Part shown: positions 37,102 to 46,083 of the stretch, one piece after another
Layout of the letters: each line of letters starts with the position of its first letter
How positions within the stretch are numbered: position 1 is the stretch's first letter
DNA from: Salinibaculum litoreum
GTDB lineage: Archaea; Halobacteriota; Halobacteria; Halobacteriales; Haloarculaceae
NCBI GenBank assembly: GCA_009789175.1
Contig: CP046866.1
Coordinates: 3,251,992 to 3,315,991 of the forward strand
Direction: 5' to 3'
DNA length: 64,000 nucleotides
Notes under the pieces: generated by a model
What the model was told of the DNA's origin: nothing
The model's database searches: none
Seen by the model: only the letters and a program-made list of their open reading frames with translations
Translations under genes and position numbers: made by a program

Positions 37102-38832
37102 GTGGACACCGCCCGTCTCTTCGAGGAGTTTCCCGCCCCCGAATACCGCGGCGCACAGGAGCAGGCGCTGGCGGACATCCGGGACGCGTTCGACGCCGGC
37201 AACGACGTGGTACTCGTGCGTGCGCCGACCGGCAGCGGCAAGTCCCTCCTCGCTCGGGCCATCGCCGGGTGTGCCCGCCGGGCCGGCAGCGGCGACCCCA
37301 CTGCTCCCGCTCGCGCCTTCTATACGACGCCACAGGTCTCACAGCTGGATGACGTGGCGGAGGACCGCCTGCTCGATGACCTCTCTATCATCCGCGGGAA
37401 GAACAACTACTCCTGTATCCTGCCCGGCGAGACCGACACGCCGGTCAATCAGGCCCCCTGCGTGCGTGAACGCGAATTCGACTGCGAGGTCAAACACCGG
37501 TGTCCGTACTTCTCCGACAGGACTATCGCCGCAAACCAGTCCATCGCGGCGATGACGCTCGCGTATTTCATGCAGACCGCCGGGTCGGAGGTCTTCGGCA
37601 CGCGGGACGTGGTTGTCATCGACGAGGCCCACGGCCTGGGCAACTGGGCGGAGATGTACGCGACCATCGAACTCGCCCCCGATACCGTTCCGTTCTGGTC
37701 GGAGGCGGACCCACCCGACATCGACGACCTCGACGACGCCGTCGAATACGCCGATTACCTCGTGACGCTGTGTGGCCGCCGGCTCGAAGCGTTGCGGGGC
37801 AACGCCGAGTTGACGCCCGAGGAGGTCGCCGAGCGGGACCGACTGCAGGAACTCCGGGGGGACATCCAGTGGTTCGCCGAGGACTACCGCGACCCCGAGA
37901 GCGCAACCACGTGGGTCGTCGACCAGCCCGACGGCGAGGGGACACGCGTGACTATCAAGCCGATGAGTCCCGAGCGGTACCTCAAACACACCGTCTGGGA
38001 CCGCGGCCAGAAGTTCGCTCTGCTGTCGGCGACGATTCTCAACAAGGAGGCGTTCTGTGCCAACGTCGGGCTGGACGCCGACAAGGTTGCACTCGTCGAA
38101 GTCCCCCACACCTTCCCCGTCGAGAACCGCCCGCTGTACGACGTGACACAGGGGAAGATGACCTACGAACACCGCGAGGAGACGCTGCCGGCCATCGCTC
38201 GCAGCCTGGTGCGCATCATGCAGGCCCATCCGTCCGAGAAGGGGCTGGTCCACTGTCACTCCTATGCGATTCAGGAGCAACTCGAATCGCTGCTGGCAGA
38301 CTTCGGTGTCGACTCCCGTGTCAGGAGTCACGACGCCGCGGACAGGGACGGCCAACTCGGCGCGTGGAAGCGGGCCGACGACCCCGATGTCTTCCTCTCG
38401 GTGAAAATGGAGGAGGCGCTGGATCTGGAAGGGGGCCTGTGCCGGTGGCAACTGCTGTGTAAGGCACCCTATCCAAACACTCGCGATTCGCGGGTCGCAC
38501 AGCGACTCGAGGACGACCAGTGGGGCTGGTACTACCGGACGGCCCTGCGGACGGTCATCCAGGCCTGCGGGCGGGTCGTGCGCGCCCCCGAGGACTACGG
38601 CGCAACCTACCTCGCGGACTCCTCGCTCATCGACCTCTTCGAGCGGGCCCGTCACGACATGCCCGACTGGTTTCGGGCCCAGGTCGACCGGATGAGTGAG
38701 CCCGACCTGCCCGCCTTCGACCCTGGCGAGGCGCTCGGAAGCGCCACGGGCGGACGAACGCAACGCTCACGCCGGCGGACGCGTTCCAGTTCGGACGACG
38801 GTGAGCACCCTCTCTCCGATGTCTGGGACTAG
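37102..38832 (+). CDS. XPD/DinG-type iron-sulfur DNA helicase
   Basis: 576 residues from a GTG at 37102; a TATA-like CCTTAAGA sits about 27 nt upstream, giving a leaderless mRNA. Walker A APTGSGKS (41-48), then four cysteines C105, C120, C128 and C134 in the position of the 4Fe-4S cluster, DEAH box 174-177, and motif VI QACGRVVRAPEDYG near the C-terminus. This family unwinds DNA 5' to 3' in repair. The C-terminal tail is basic. Ends in CTAG shared with the micro-protein gene on the other strand. Confidence 0.88.
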   Translation: MDTARLFEEFPAPEYRGAQEQALADIRDAFDAGNDVVLVRAPTGSGKSLLARAIAGCARRAGSGDPTAPARAFYTTPQVSQLDDVAEDRLLDDLSIIRGKNNYSCILPGETDTPVNQAPCVREREFDCEVKHRCPYFSDRTIAANQSIAAMTLAYFMQTAGSEVFGTRDVVVIDEAHGLGNWAEMYATIELAPDTVPFWSEADPPDIDDLDDAVEYADYLVTLCGRRLEALRGNAELTPEEVAERDRLQELRGDIQWFAEDYRDPESATTWVVDQPDGEGTRVTIKPMSPERYLKHTVWDRGQKFALLSATILNKEAFCANVGLDADKVALVEVPHTFPVENRPLYDVTQGKMTYEHREETLPAIARSLVRIMQAHPSEKGLVHCHSYAIQEQLESLLADFGVDSRVRSHDAADRDGQLGAWKRADDPDVFLSVKMEEALDLEGGLCRWQLLCKAPYPNTRDSRVAQRLEDDQWGWYYRTALRTVIQACGRVVRAPEDYGATYLADSSLIDLFERARHDMPDWFRAQVDRMSEPDLPAFDPGEALGSATGGRTQRSRRRTRSSSDDGEHPLSDVWD

Positions 38833-38915
38833 AGGAATGCGGTGACGCCGTAGACGATGGAGGAGCCAATCATCAGGATGACGAAGACGATGGCGACAAT
38901 CTGCTGTCGGTCCAT
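38829..38915 (-). CDS. 28-residue single-helix membrane micro-protein
   Basis: 28 residues: MDRQQ, then one hydrophobic helix (about residues 6-27) ending GVTAFL. The frame is closed exactly at the 4-nt CTAG overlap with the helicase stop. Very short proteins of this pattern occur in many haloarchaeal genomes, as far as I recall. Its role may be as a membrane-complex subunit; nothing more can be said. Confidence 0.6.
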   Translation of the reverse strand: MDRQQIVAIVFVILMIGSSIVYGVTAFL

Positions 38916-38985
38916 GGCCGACGGTACGCGGCCGGACAGTTAGGGTTTTTCGTCCGTTTACCGCGCCGTCTCGGATGCTCCGGAC

Positions 38986-40002
38986 TCAGCGGACCGTCGC
39001 GTCCACGACGACGTGACACACACCCTCGCTGTAGCCTTTGACTCTCCGGACATCGCGTACGTCTCCCTCGCGGCCGACCGCGGCCGCTGCGTCTTCGAGT
39101 CGGCCGACGGGTCTGTCCGGGACGAGCGTCTCGGGCGTCGCTTCGTGCATGTGAACGGTGCCGCCGGGCGCGAGCACTGACAGCGCGTCGGGGAGGAACT
39201 CGTGGGCCTCGTAGTAGCCCATGACGATGCGGTCGAAGGGGTCGCCCTCGTATGCCGCAAGCACGTCGCGGTTGTCGGCTCGGTAGGGTTCGACTCGCTC
39301 GGAGACGCCGTTTCGCATCGTGTTCTCCAGCAGGTACTGAAAGGAGTCGGGGTTGCGCTCGATAGCGGTCACCTGTGCGCCGGCCCGTGCCATCGGGAGC
39401 GTGAAGTAGCCGATGCCGGCGAACATATCGAGGGTACGCTCCCCCTCGTCAACGACCTCGCCCATCCGGGCGCGCTCGGCCTTGTTGCCCGGTGAGAACA
39501 TCACGTCTGCGAGGTCCATCGCGTACTCGACGCCGTGCTCACAGTGGACGGTTTCGGTATCGCCCTCGCCGGCGACGACGGTCACCTCGGGCTGGCGGTG
39601 TTCGCCGTCAATGCCCTCGCGGGCGAGGACGGTATCGGCCTGTCCGTGCATCGACAACAGCGCCTCGCCGACCGCCGCCGGGTCGCGGGCGTCGCCCATC
39701 TCGACGAGAATGACGCTGCCCAGCACGGCCCACGAGGCGGGCGCGTCGTCGATGTCGTCCTCACTCCAGCCTCGCTCGCGGAGGTGGTCTGCCAGCGTGC
39801 GCAGCCGTGGCTCGCCCTCCTCGCGGACCACCTCCAGCACGTCGGTGTCGACCGGTGTCTCCGTGACGGGGATGGCGACGGTGTCGCCGCTTGCCTCGTA
39901 GACCGAGCGGTCGTCGTCGTAGATGCCTTCCGCGCGGAGCGAGCCGATGGCTGCCTGCGTACGCGGTTTCTCCACGATGGCGGCGAGAGTCTCCTCACTC
40001 AT
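38986..40002 (-). CDS. taw2: Taw2-like tRNA(Phe) wyosine-pathway transferase
   Basis: 338 residues. The C-terminal SAM-binding domain has DMFAGIGYFTLPMA, then AIERNPDSFQYLLENTMRNG and FDRIVMGYYEAHEFLPDAL. The MGYY motif distinguishes Taw2 (transfer of the aminocarboxypropyl group of SAM to C7 of demethylwyosine at position 37) from Trm5 methyltransferase, which has NLP there. It modifies tRNA-Phe next to the anticodon. It overlaps the upstream NMD3-like gene by 8 nt, so the two are translated together. Confidence 0.85.
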   Translation of the reverse strand: MSEETLAAIVEKPRTQAAIGSLRAEGIYDDDRSVYEASGDTVAIPVTETPVDTDVLEVVREEGEPRLRTLADHLRERGWSEDDIDDAPASWAVLGSVILVEMGDARDPAAVGEALLSMHGQADTVLAREGIDGEHRQPEVTVVAGEGDTETVHCEHGVEYAMDLADVMFSPGNKAERARMGEVVDEGERTLDMFAGIGYFTLPMARAGAQVTAIERNPDSFQYLLENTMRNGVSERVEPYRADNRDVLAAYEGDPFDRIVMGYYEAHEFLPDALSVLAPGGTVHMHEATPETLVPDRPVGRLEDAAAAVGREGDVRDVRRVKGYSEGVCHVVVDATVR

Positions 40003-41092
40003 CGTCGGGAAGGACGTGCAACCCGGCGCGGCTTTTCAGGACCGGCACCTCGTTGGCGTCGGGGTCGAGATAGTCGGGCCGGGCGATGGTCTTTGACTCG
40101 TAGGTCTCGGGGTCGAGCACCTGTACGGCGCGGTCGTCCTCGATTGCGACCAGCGTGGTCTGTTTGGCATCCTCCCGCCAGCCCAGGCGGTCGGCGTCGG
40201 GTGCCGTGCCGTCCTCGAAGGCGGCCTCGTAGTCCTCGCCGGTGGTGAGCCGCACGCCTTTGAGGTTGCCCTGGACGCTCCTGACTAACACCGGCCCGTC
40301 ATCATCGGGTGCGATGACCTCGCCGGGGCGGTAGGCGGGCAGCCGTGCGGAGTACGCCATCCGGTAGAGGCGCTGGCCGTCGTCGTCCTCGCTGACGAGG
40401 CGGCGCGCCTCGTCGACGGTGCCTCCGAGTTCCCGGACGATGCGGTCGGCGATGGCGCGGCCGATCTGGCTCGTGGAGACTTTCACGTCGACGCCCTCGC
40501 TGACCTCGCTGATTTCGCTGATGAAGGCGTTGCGGTCGCCCTTGTCCTCGCGGTCGTCGACGTAGGCCTCGGCGATATCGACAGCTTTGCTGGTTTCAGT
40601 TTCCGTGGGGTCACGGCTGCGGGCACGCACCTGAACGGTCGCGGCGTAGGAGCCGCCGGCAATCTGCCCGCAGCGCTTGCAGGTCTCCTTGGCGATTTTC
40701 ACCGGGACGGTGACCTCCTCGGCGATGGGCGTCCCACGGAGGACACCCGTGAACTGACAGTGCATCCGGATGGTCGTCTCGTCGACCTGTTCGGGAGCGA
40801 CCTGCCAGGAAACGCTCTCGGCGTCGACGTGGACCGACAGCGCTTCGGTGACTTCCTCGATAGCGATGTCGGTGTAGTCCTCGGCACCGACGTCGACCCA
40901 CCGATTCCCACGGTGGACCGCGCCACACCGCGCACAGACCCGGACCTCGACGCGGTCGGGGGCGTCGACGAGGTCGTACTCGTCGAGATAGCAGTCATCA
41001 CAGAGTGCCGCGTCGGGGCCCTCCAGGTCGAGTGCTGCCGCTCGCTCGATGGTCTCGCCACAGCGTGGGCAAAACTCCCCTGACCGGCTCAT
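39995..41092 (-). CDS. NMD3-like ribosome-associated zinc protein
   Basis: 365 residues from the ATG at 41092. The N-terminus has the NMD3 zinc region with repeated CxxC pairs (CPRCGETI, CDDCYLDE, CARCGAVH, and CKRCGQIAGG around residue 150), followed by the beta-barrel part including SRAGLHVLPDDE at the end. In eukaryotes NMD3 binds the 60S subunit; the archaeal protein probably has a late large-subunit role. Coupled to the Taw2-like gene by overlap, suggesting a translation-related unit. Confidence 0.82.
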   Translation of the reverse strand: MSRSGEFCPRCGETIERAAALDLEGPDAALCDDCYLDEYDLVDAPDRVEVRVCARCGAVHRGNRWVDVGAEDYTDIAIEEVTEALSVHVDAESVSWQVAPEQVDETTIRMHCQFTGVLRGTPIAEEVTVPVKIAKETCKRCGQIAGGSYAATVQVRARSRDPTETETSKAVDIAEAYVDDREDKGDRNAFISEISEVSEGVDVKVSTSQIGRAIADRIVRELGGTVDEARRLVSEDDDGQRLYRMAYSARLPAYRPGEVIAPDDDGPVLVRSVQGNLKGVRLTTGEDYEAAFEDGTAPDADRLGWREDAKQTTLVAIEDDRAVQVLDPETYESKTIARPDYLDPDANEVPVLKSRAGLHVLPDDE

Positions 41093-41259
41093 GAGCCACC
41101 TGTAGGCCACTCCAGCGGTTAAGTCACTCGTTCGGCGAGCGGCCCATTCCCGTTTGAAGATTCGGATGCTGTGTGGTGACATCCCCGTAACGTCTGCCAG
41201 TTTCACTTTCACTCTCCTGTTAACGGGGGTTTATGTAACAGGGGGCGCAAGCGGCGTGT

Positions 41260-42309
41260 ATGTCCACAGGCGAAGACCTCGAAGACCTCCCCGGCGTCGG
41301 GCCGGCAACAGCAGAGAAACTCAAAGACAACGGCTTCGACAACTACCAGGGTATCGCAGTCGCCAGCCCCGGTGAACTCTCGAACACGGCCGATATCGGC
41401 GAGTCCAGCGCAGCGGATATCATCAACGCCGCGCGCGAGGCCGCCGACATCGGCGGGTTCGAGTCGGGTTCGACGGTACTGGAACGACGCGAGCAAATCG
41501 GCAAGCTCACCTGGGGCGTCGAGGAGGTAGACGAACTGCTCGGCGGTGGCGTCGAGACCCAGTCCATCACCGAAGTCTACGGCGAATTCGGGGCCGGCAA
41601 GTCCCAGGTGACCCATCAGCTTGCGGTCAACGTCCAGCTCCCGAGCGAATACGGTGGCCTCGAAGGGAGTGCCATCTTCATCGACTCCGAGGACACCTTC
41701 CGCCCGGAGCGTATCGACGACATGCTGCGCGGGTTGCCCGACGAGGCCATCGAAGCCAGCATGGTCACCCACGATGTCGTCGAGGACGAGGATGCTGCCG
41801 ATGCCGACGACGAGGAACTGCTTGAGGACTTGCTGGAGGCGTTTCTCGACAAGATTCACGTCGCCAAAGCCTTCAACTCCAACCACCAGATTCTGCTCGC
41901 CGAGAAGGCACAGGACATCGCGGGCGAGAGCCAGGACGAGGAGTTCCCCGTCCGCCTGCTCTGTGTCGACTCACTGACCGCACACTTCCGGGCCGAGTAC
42001 GTCGGCCGTGGCGAACTCGCTGACCGCCAGCAGAAGCTCAACAAGCACCTCCACGACCTGATGCGCGTCGGCGACCTGAACAACACCGCCGTCGTCGTCA
42101 CCAACCAGGTTGCAGCCAACCCCGACTCCTTCTTCGGCGACCCGACCCAGCCCATCGGTGGCAACATCCTCGGACACACCTCCACGTTCCGTATCTATCT
42201 GCGCAAGTCCAAGGCCGACAAACGCATCGTCCGCCTCGTCGACGCCCCGAACCTCGCCGACGGCGAGGCCGTCATGCGCGTCGAAGGGGACGGCCTGATG
42301 GAAGAGTAA
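41260..42309 (+). CDS. radA: RadA recombinase
   Basis: 349 residues. N-terminal helix-hairpin-helix domain ([18 protein letters not shown]), linker, then RecA core with Walker A GEFGAGKS (108-115), Walker B LLCVDS, and [19 protein letters not shown]. It is the archaeal Rad51 homologue and forms filaments on single-stranded DNA for strand exchange. An acidic insertion ([13 protein letters not shown]) is typical of halophiles. No intein interrupts it, unlike some haloarchaeal RadA genes. TATA-like GTTTATGT about 29 nt upstream. Confidence 0.97.
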   Translation: MSTGEDLEDLPGVGPATAEKLKDNGFDNYQGIAVASPGELSNTADIGESSAADIINAAREAADIGGFESGSTVLERREQIGKLTWGVEEVDELLGGGVETQSITEVYGEFGAGKSQVTHQLAVNVQLPSEYGGLEGSAIFIDSEDTFRPERIDDMLRGLPDEAIEASMVTHDVVEDEDAADADDEELLEDLLEAFLDKIHVAKAFNSNHQILLAEKAQDIAGESQDEEFPVRLLCVDSLTAHFRAEYVGRGELADRQQKLNKHLHDLMRVGDLNNTAVVVTNQVAANPDSFFGDPTQPIGGNILGHTSTFRIYLRKSKADKRIVRLVDAPNLADGEAVMRVEGDGLMEE

Positions 42310-42426
42310 GGCTCCGTCACCCCGGCCATTCCAACGCTTGACATTTGTCTGACGGGCTGTAGTGAAAGTGTACTCTGCGGAATCCGACCAGCAGCAGGCG
42401 GCGTGGTTCGAGACGAAATACGGGGG

Positions 42427-43413
42427 TCAGGATTCGGTGTCGTCGGTGACCCACAGGTCGGGGATAGCGATACGTTCGTTCACTGCTATCGTCCCGTACT
42501 GCTGGCGGGTCCAAACGAGGAAAACGCCCACCCCGGCGGCGAGGCCGACGAGCATGACGACTCCACCCTCCGGGCCGAAACTCCCGCCAGTCAGAAGCGT
42601 CGTCCCGTCGGGTTCGACCCCGAAAAGCGCCGCGTCGGTCCGGAGGCCGCTGACCGGGAGACCGAATACCGAGCCCAGCCCGAAGTTCCAGGCGATGTGT
42701 GCGCCGATGGGAATGGCAAGCCGGTCGGTGACGACGAACGCTAGTCCGAAAAACAGGCCGGCGACGGTGATGTTGAGTAAGCTCAGAGCCGTTCCACCGG
42801 GGTTGGCAGCATGGAGCAGCCCGAACAGTCCAGCGGTGCCTGCGACGGCTACCAGGACCGCCCCGCGGTCGGTGTCGGTCAGCCGACGGACACCCTCGGC
42901 GACGTTGACGAGCAAGTACCCGCGGACGAGTACCTCTTCAAGGGTAGCAAAGACCGCAAAGAAGAGGAAGCCATAGAGAACGCCGACCGCAGCCGAACCG
43001 GCATTAAAGGAGAACTGTGGGTCCTCGACGGCGTACGTGGACCCGATAGTCCCCAGGCCGGCCGCGAGGAGCGTGCCGACGGTCACCAGTACCATCACGC
43101 CGCCGATGGCGAAGCCGGCACACAGGTCACGTCCCCACTGACGGTCCAGCCCCAGTCCCATATCGCGCATGTGTCGTCTGTCGATAAACCACGCGAGTGC
43201 GACGAACGCGACGGTGATGAGTCCGAAGGTGACCACCTGTGGGTAGATAGCCGGCAGGCCGAGCAGGCCATCGACCCAGCCCACGATGCCGACGATAATC
43301 GAGACGACGAGCAGGAGTAACCCGAACGTCGCGGGCACGCGAAAGAGCGCGCGCAGGCGCATCTCGTCGGGATTCCAGAAGGCCTGCTTTATCCCGTCGA
43401 GAATCTCGTTCAT
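42427..43413 (-). CDS. CPBP-family intramembrane metalloprotease
   Basis: 328 residues from the ATG at 43413, with about eight hydrophobic helices. The three CPBP (Abi/Rce1-type) motifs are present: LEEVLVRGYLL (Glu-Glu-x-x-x-Arg), FGLLHAANPG and AHIAWNFG, supplying the catalytic glutamate and metal-ligand histidines. It would cleave peptides or prenylated substrates within the membrane; in some hosts such proteins act in bacteriocin immunity. Divergent from the acyltransferase gene at 43533. No partner genes of an antimicrobial system are nearby. Confidence 0.88.
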   Translation of the reverse strand: MNEILDGIKQAFWNPDEMRLRALFRVPATFGLLLLVVSIIVGIVGWVDGLLGLPAIYPQVVTFGLITVAFVALAWFIDRRHMRDMGLGLDRQWGRDLCAGFAIGGVMVLVTVGTLLAAGLGTIGSTYAVEDPQFSFNAGSAAVGVLYGFLFFAVFATLEEVLVRGYLLVNVAEGVRRLTDTDRGAVLVAVAGTAGLFGLLHAANPGGTALSLLNITVAGLFFGLAFVVTDRLAIPIGAHIAWNFGLGSVFGLPVSGLRTDAALFGVEPDGTTLLTGGSFGPEGGVVMLVGLAAGVGVFLVWTRQQYGTIAVNERIAIPDLWVTDDTES

Positions 43414-43532
43414 GTAGGGTCCATCGGGCCGGTCGGTATAAATGGGTCGGCTCCCGGACGGGTAACGCACTGTTACCGGGTGCCGAGCGCGTAACGGAAA
43501 CCCCTATGGGCGCTGCCGGGCAACAGCGACCT

Positions 43533-44441
43533 ATGACGAAGCGACACGTGTCGTTACCACCCGCTGCCGAGGAGGGCGTCGAGGAGTTTATCACGGAGGT
43601 CGACCGCCGCCTCGAAAGCGACGAGGACACCTGTGAGGTGGTCAAAGAGACTCTGGTGGACCTCATGGGTGACCGTGACGCATACGAGCGCTGGCAGTCC
43701 GGTGGTGATGTCACGCCCGCCGAGCGGGTCCGCCTGCAGGGATACGACCCCTGTAATGCGACCCTCGAAAGTGAGTACTATGCCGAAGTCGAGACCATGG
43801 AAGAGCAGTTCCAGCAGTCGAAGTATCTCCAGTGGCTCTGGCGGCAGTTCGATGCTACGCCGATGGCCGATAACATCGAGTTCGCGTTGCGCTTCCGGCG
43901 GATGCTTGCTGGTCATCTTTTCGAGGAGTGTGGCGACGGCTGCCGATTTTTCAAGGGTATCACTTTCACGTACGGCCACAACATCTCCGTTGGCGATAAC
44001 GTCGTCATCCACGACGACGTCCACCTCGATGACCGCGGCAAACTGACTATCGGCGACCGTGTCTCTATCTCCGATGACGCCCACGTCTACAGTCACGACC
44101 ACGATGTCGTCGACCAGACGCACATCGACAACTTCCATACTATCATCGAGGACGACGCCCGCGTGACCTACGATTCGATGGTCCGCGCTGGCGTGCGAGT
44201 CGGCGAGAACTCCATCCTCGCGGCGAAATCCGCGGCGTCGAAGGATATCCCCGCTCACCACATCGCTGCCGGGTCGCCGGCCAAGAGCGTCGGCATCAAG
44301 GATGGCTGGGAGTCCGTCGCCAAACCACTGGACGAAGAGAACGTCGACCGCCGCGAGCAGCGCCGCGTCGACTGTGAGGTGCCCGACGACCTGCACGTCT
44401 TCGACGAATTCCAGCGTGACCTGACGCCGCCGGACGCCTGA
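43533..44441 (+). CDS. Hexapeptide-repeat acyltransferase
   Basis: 302 residues from ATG 43533 (an in-frame ATG at 43506 would add 9). The N-terminal 130 residues are helical and acidic. A left-handed beta-helix follows, with repeats such as GITFTYGHNISVGDNVVIH, GKLTIGDRVSISDDAHVY, and VRVGENSILAAKSAASK, ending AAGSPAKSVG as in maltose/galactoside O-acetyltransferases. Acceptor unknown. The long N-terminal addition is distinctive of the haloarchaeal version. Confidence 0.85.
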   Translation: MTKRHVSLPPAAEEGVEEFITEVDRRLESDEDTCEVVKETLVDLMGDRDAYERWQSGGDVTPAERVRLQGYDPCNATLESEYYAEVETMEEQFQQSKYLQWLWRQFDATPMADNIEFALRFRRMLAGHLFEECGDGCRFFKGITFTYGHNISVGDNVVIHDDVHLDDRGKLTIGDRVSISDDAHVYSHDHDVVDQTHIDNFHTIIEDDARVTYDSMVRAGVRVGENSILAAKSAASKDIPAHHIAAGSPAKSVGIKDGWESVAKPLDEENVDRREQRRVDCEVPDDLHVFDEFQRDLTPPDA

Positions 44442-44525
44442 GCGGGATTGTTGTAACTCAGTGCCCTGCCTTGCTGAAGTGTCCCAGCCAGTACTTACTT
44501 GCCCAGCCTCTTGTTGGTCTCTGGC

Positions 44526-45701
44526 ATGGCCGGGACTGCCAACCGACCCTGGGTGGTTTTCGGCGGCTCCTTTCTGGCTGCAGTCGGCTTTTTCGCGTAC
44601 CTTCTCGCACCGGCAAGTCTCGTCCCCGTGCTCGTCTCCGAGTACGCCGTCAGCGGGACGGCTGCCAGCCTGGCCATCAGCGCCGTGTTCCTGGGCTGGG
44701 TTCTCCTGCAGTTGCCCGGCGGTGTGGCCGTCGACCGCTACGACAACCGGTGGCTGGTCGGCTGTGCTGGCTGCTTGCTCGTCCTCGCGGGCGGGGCTGG
44801 CCTGTTCGCGCCGACTTACAGGGCGGTGCTCGTCACGCGCTTCGTCGGCGGGACGGCGGCGGTGTTCCTGTGGACGGCAAACGTCAACATCGTCACGAGC
44901 ACGTTCCCGGCCGGGCGTCGCGCGACCGCTGTGAGCCTGTTTGCCGCCAGCGCCCCGGCCGGGGCTGCCATCGCACAGTTCGGGAGTCCGTTGCTCGCGG
45001 CCGGCCTCGACCCGACTGCTGTCTTTGCGGCATATACGCTCGTGACGGCAGTCGGTGTCGCAATCCTCGCTGTGACTCTCGACGGGCCGGTCCGGTCGAC
45101 GACTCGACTGTCACGGTCCCGGCTCCTCGGCACGCTCAGCAGTCGGGCAGTCCTGCTCGCGTCGGTGAGTAGCTTCTGTACGTACGCCCTGTTCGTGTTT
45201 TTCAATTCGTGGATGCCGACGTACGTGCTGGAGGTACTCACGGTCGAACTCGCGGCTGCTGGGGCACTGGCGGCAGTGGTCCCGATTTTGGGTCTGCTGG
45301 CCCGGCCCGGTGGTGGACTCCTCGCGGAGTATTTCGGCGGGCGGCTCCGGACGACTGTCGTCCTGGCCTTTGGGGTCGCTCTGGTCGCTCTGGTCGGTCT
45401 CCGGTTCGCGGAGCTGTTGCCCCTGCTGGTCGTCTCGTTGGTGTTGGCCGGTATCGGCTCACAGCTCGGCATGGGCGCACTGCTGGTGTATGTGACACGG
45501 ATGACGCAACCGGAGACGCGTGGCTCTGCTGTCGCCGCCCTCACGACGCTGTCGATGACTGGCGCGCTCCTCGCACCGCCGGTCGGCGGCTGGCTCGTCG
45601 CCAGCCACTCCTGGGAGCTGACCTTCCTTGCCGGGGGTGTCCTCGCCGTCGTGGGCATCGTTGCCATCCTCGCGTCCCCGGCCAGCCGAACATCCAAGTA
45701 G
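44526..45701 (+). CDS. Major facilitator superfamily permease
   Basis: 391 residues, 12 predicted membrane helices. The motif GGVAVDRYDNRWLVG between helices 2 and 3 is the MFS signature; a partial repeat, GGLLAEYFGGRLRT, occurs after helix 8. It exchanges a small solute, or exports a drug, by proton or ion coupling; the substrate is not evident. Start chosen at the first ATG that begins at the first helix. The small TM-zinc protein follows 21 nt later and may be cotranscribed. Confidence 0.88.
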   Translation: MAGTANRPWVVFGGSFLAAVGFFAYLLAPASLVPVLVSEYAVSGTAASLAISAVFLGWVLLQLPGGVAVDRYDNRWLVGCAGCLLVLAGGAGLFAPTYRAVLVTRFVGGTAAVFLWTANVNIVTSTFPAGRRATAVSLFAASAPAGAAIAQFGSPLLAAGLDPTAVFAAYTLVTAVGVAILAVTLDGPVRSTTRLSRSRLLGTLSSRAVLLASVSSFCTYALFVFFNSWMPTYVLEVLTVELAAAGALAAVVPILGLLARPGGGLLAEYFGGRLRTTVVLAFGVALVALVGLRFAELLPLLVVSLVLAGIGSQLGMGALLVYVTRMTQPETRGSAVAALTTLSMTGALLAPPVGGWLVASHSWELTFLAGGVLAVVGIVAILASPASRTSK

Positions 45702-45722
45702 TGTGACTTCTTACCATACAAT

Positions 45723-46028
45723 ATGGAAGCGTGGGTCTGGCTGGCTGCCTACCTGGTCGGGTTCGCCCTGCTTCAGCTCGTGCTCTATCGCTACTTCCAG
45801 GGGAGTGAATCCGCGGAAAGCGAGAGCCACGAGCCCGGCTACAGGCGGCTGGAACGCTCCGCGGGCCGGTCGGACGTGGGTGCCGAGGACGTTGACACCG
45901 TCCGGGAGACCGAAACCGCGACCGCAGACACCGAGCAGGACGCGGTCGTCTGCCAGCAATGTGGCACGCTCAACGAGCGTGACAGCATGTTCAGCTACTG
46001 CCGGGAGTGTGCTAGCCCGCTCCGGTGA
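45723..46028 (+). CDS. Membrane-anchored zinc-ribbon protein
   Basis: 101 residues: one N-terminal transmembrane helix (about 3-24), an acidic linker, and a C-terminal zinc ribbon (C77, C80, C93, C96; CQQCGTLNERDSMFSYCREC). Such proteins are common in Halobacteria, function unknown. It sits 21 nt behind the MFS permease gene. Confidence 0.75.
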   Translation: MEAWVWLAAYLVGFALLQLVLYRYFQGSESAESESHEPGYRRLERSAGRSDVGAEDVDTVRETETATADTEQDAVVCQQCGTLNERDSMFSYCRECASPLR

Positions 46029-46083
46029 CTCCCACTGTCGCGGCTGACAACGCTTTTCTCGCCCGCGTGCCGACTGGGTGCCG

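Noticed and set aside
37339..38763. 474-codon frame antisense to the XPD/DinG-type helicase
   Set aside because: The sense strand has Walker, Fe-S and DEAH motifs; the antisense frame has none and no promoter.
41260..42309. Intein in radA
   Set aside because: The protein is 349 residues and colinear with intein-free RadA.
42427..43413. Bacteriocin (halocin) immunity system around the CPBP protease
   Set aside because: No small secreted peptide gene or exporter lies next to it; the MFS gene is over 1 kb away with a different neighbour.
43533..44441. Surface-glycan gene cluster around the acyltransferase
   Set aside because: No glycosyltransferase or sugar-nucleotide gene is adjacent; the guanylyltransferase-like gene is 24 kb away.
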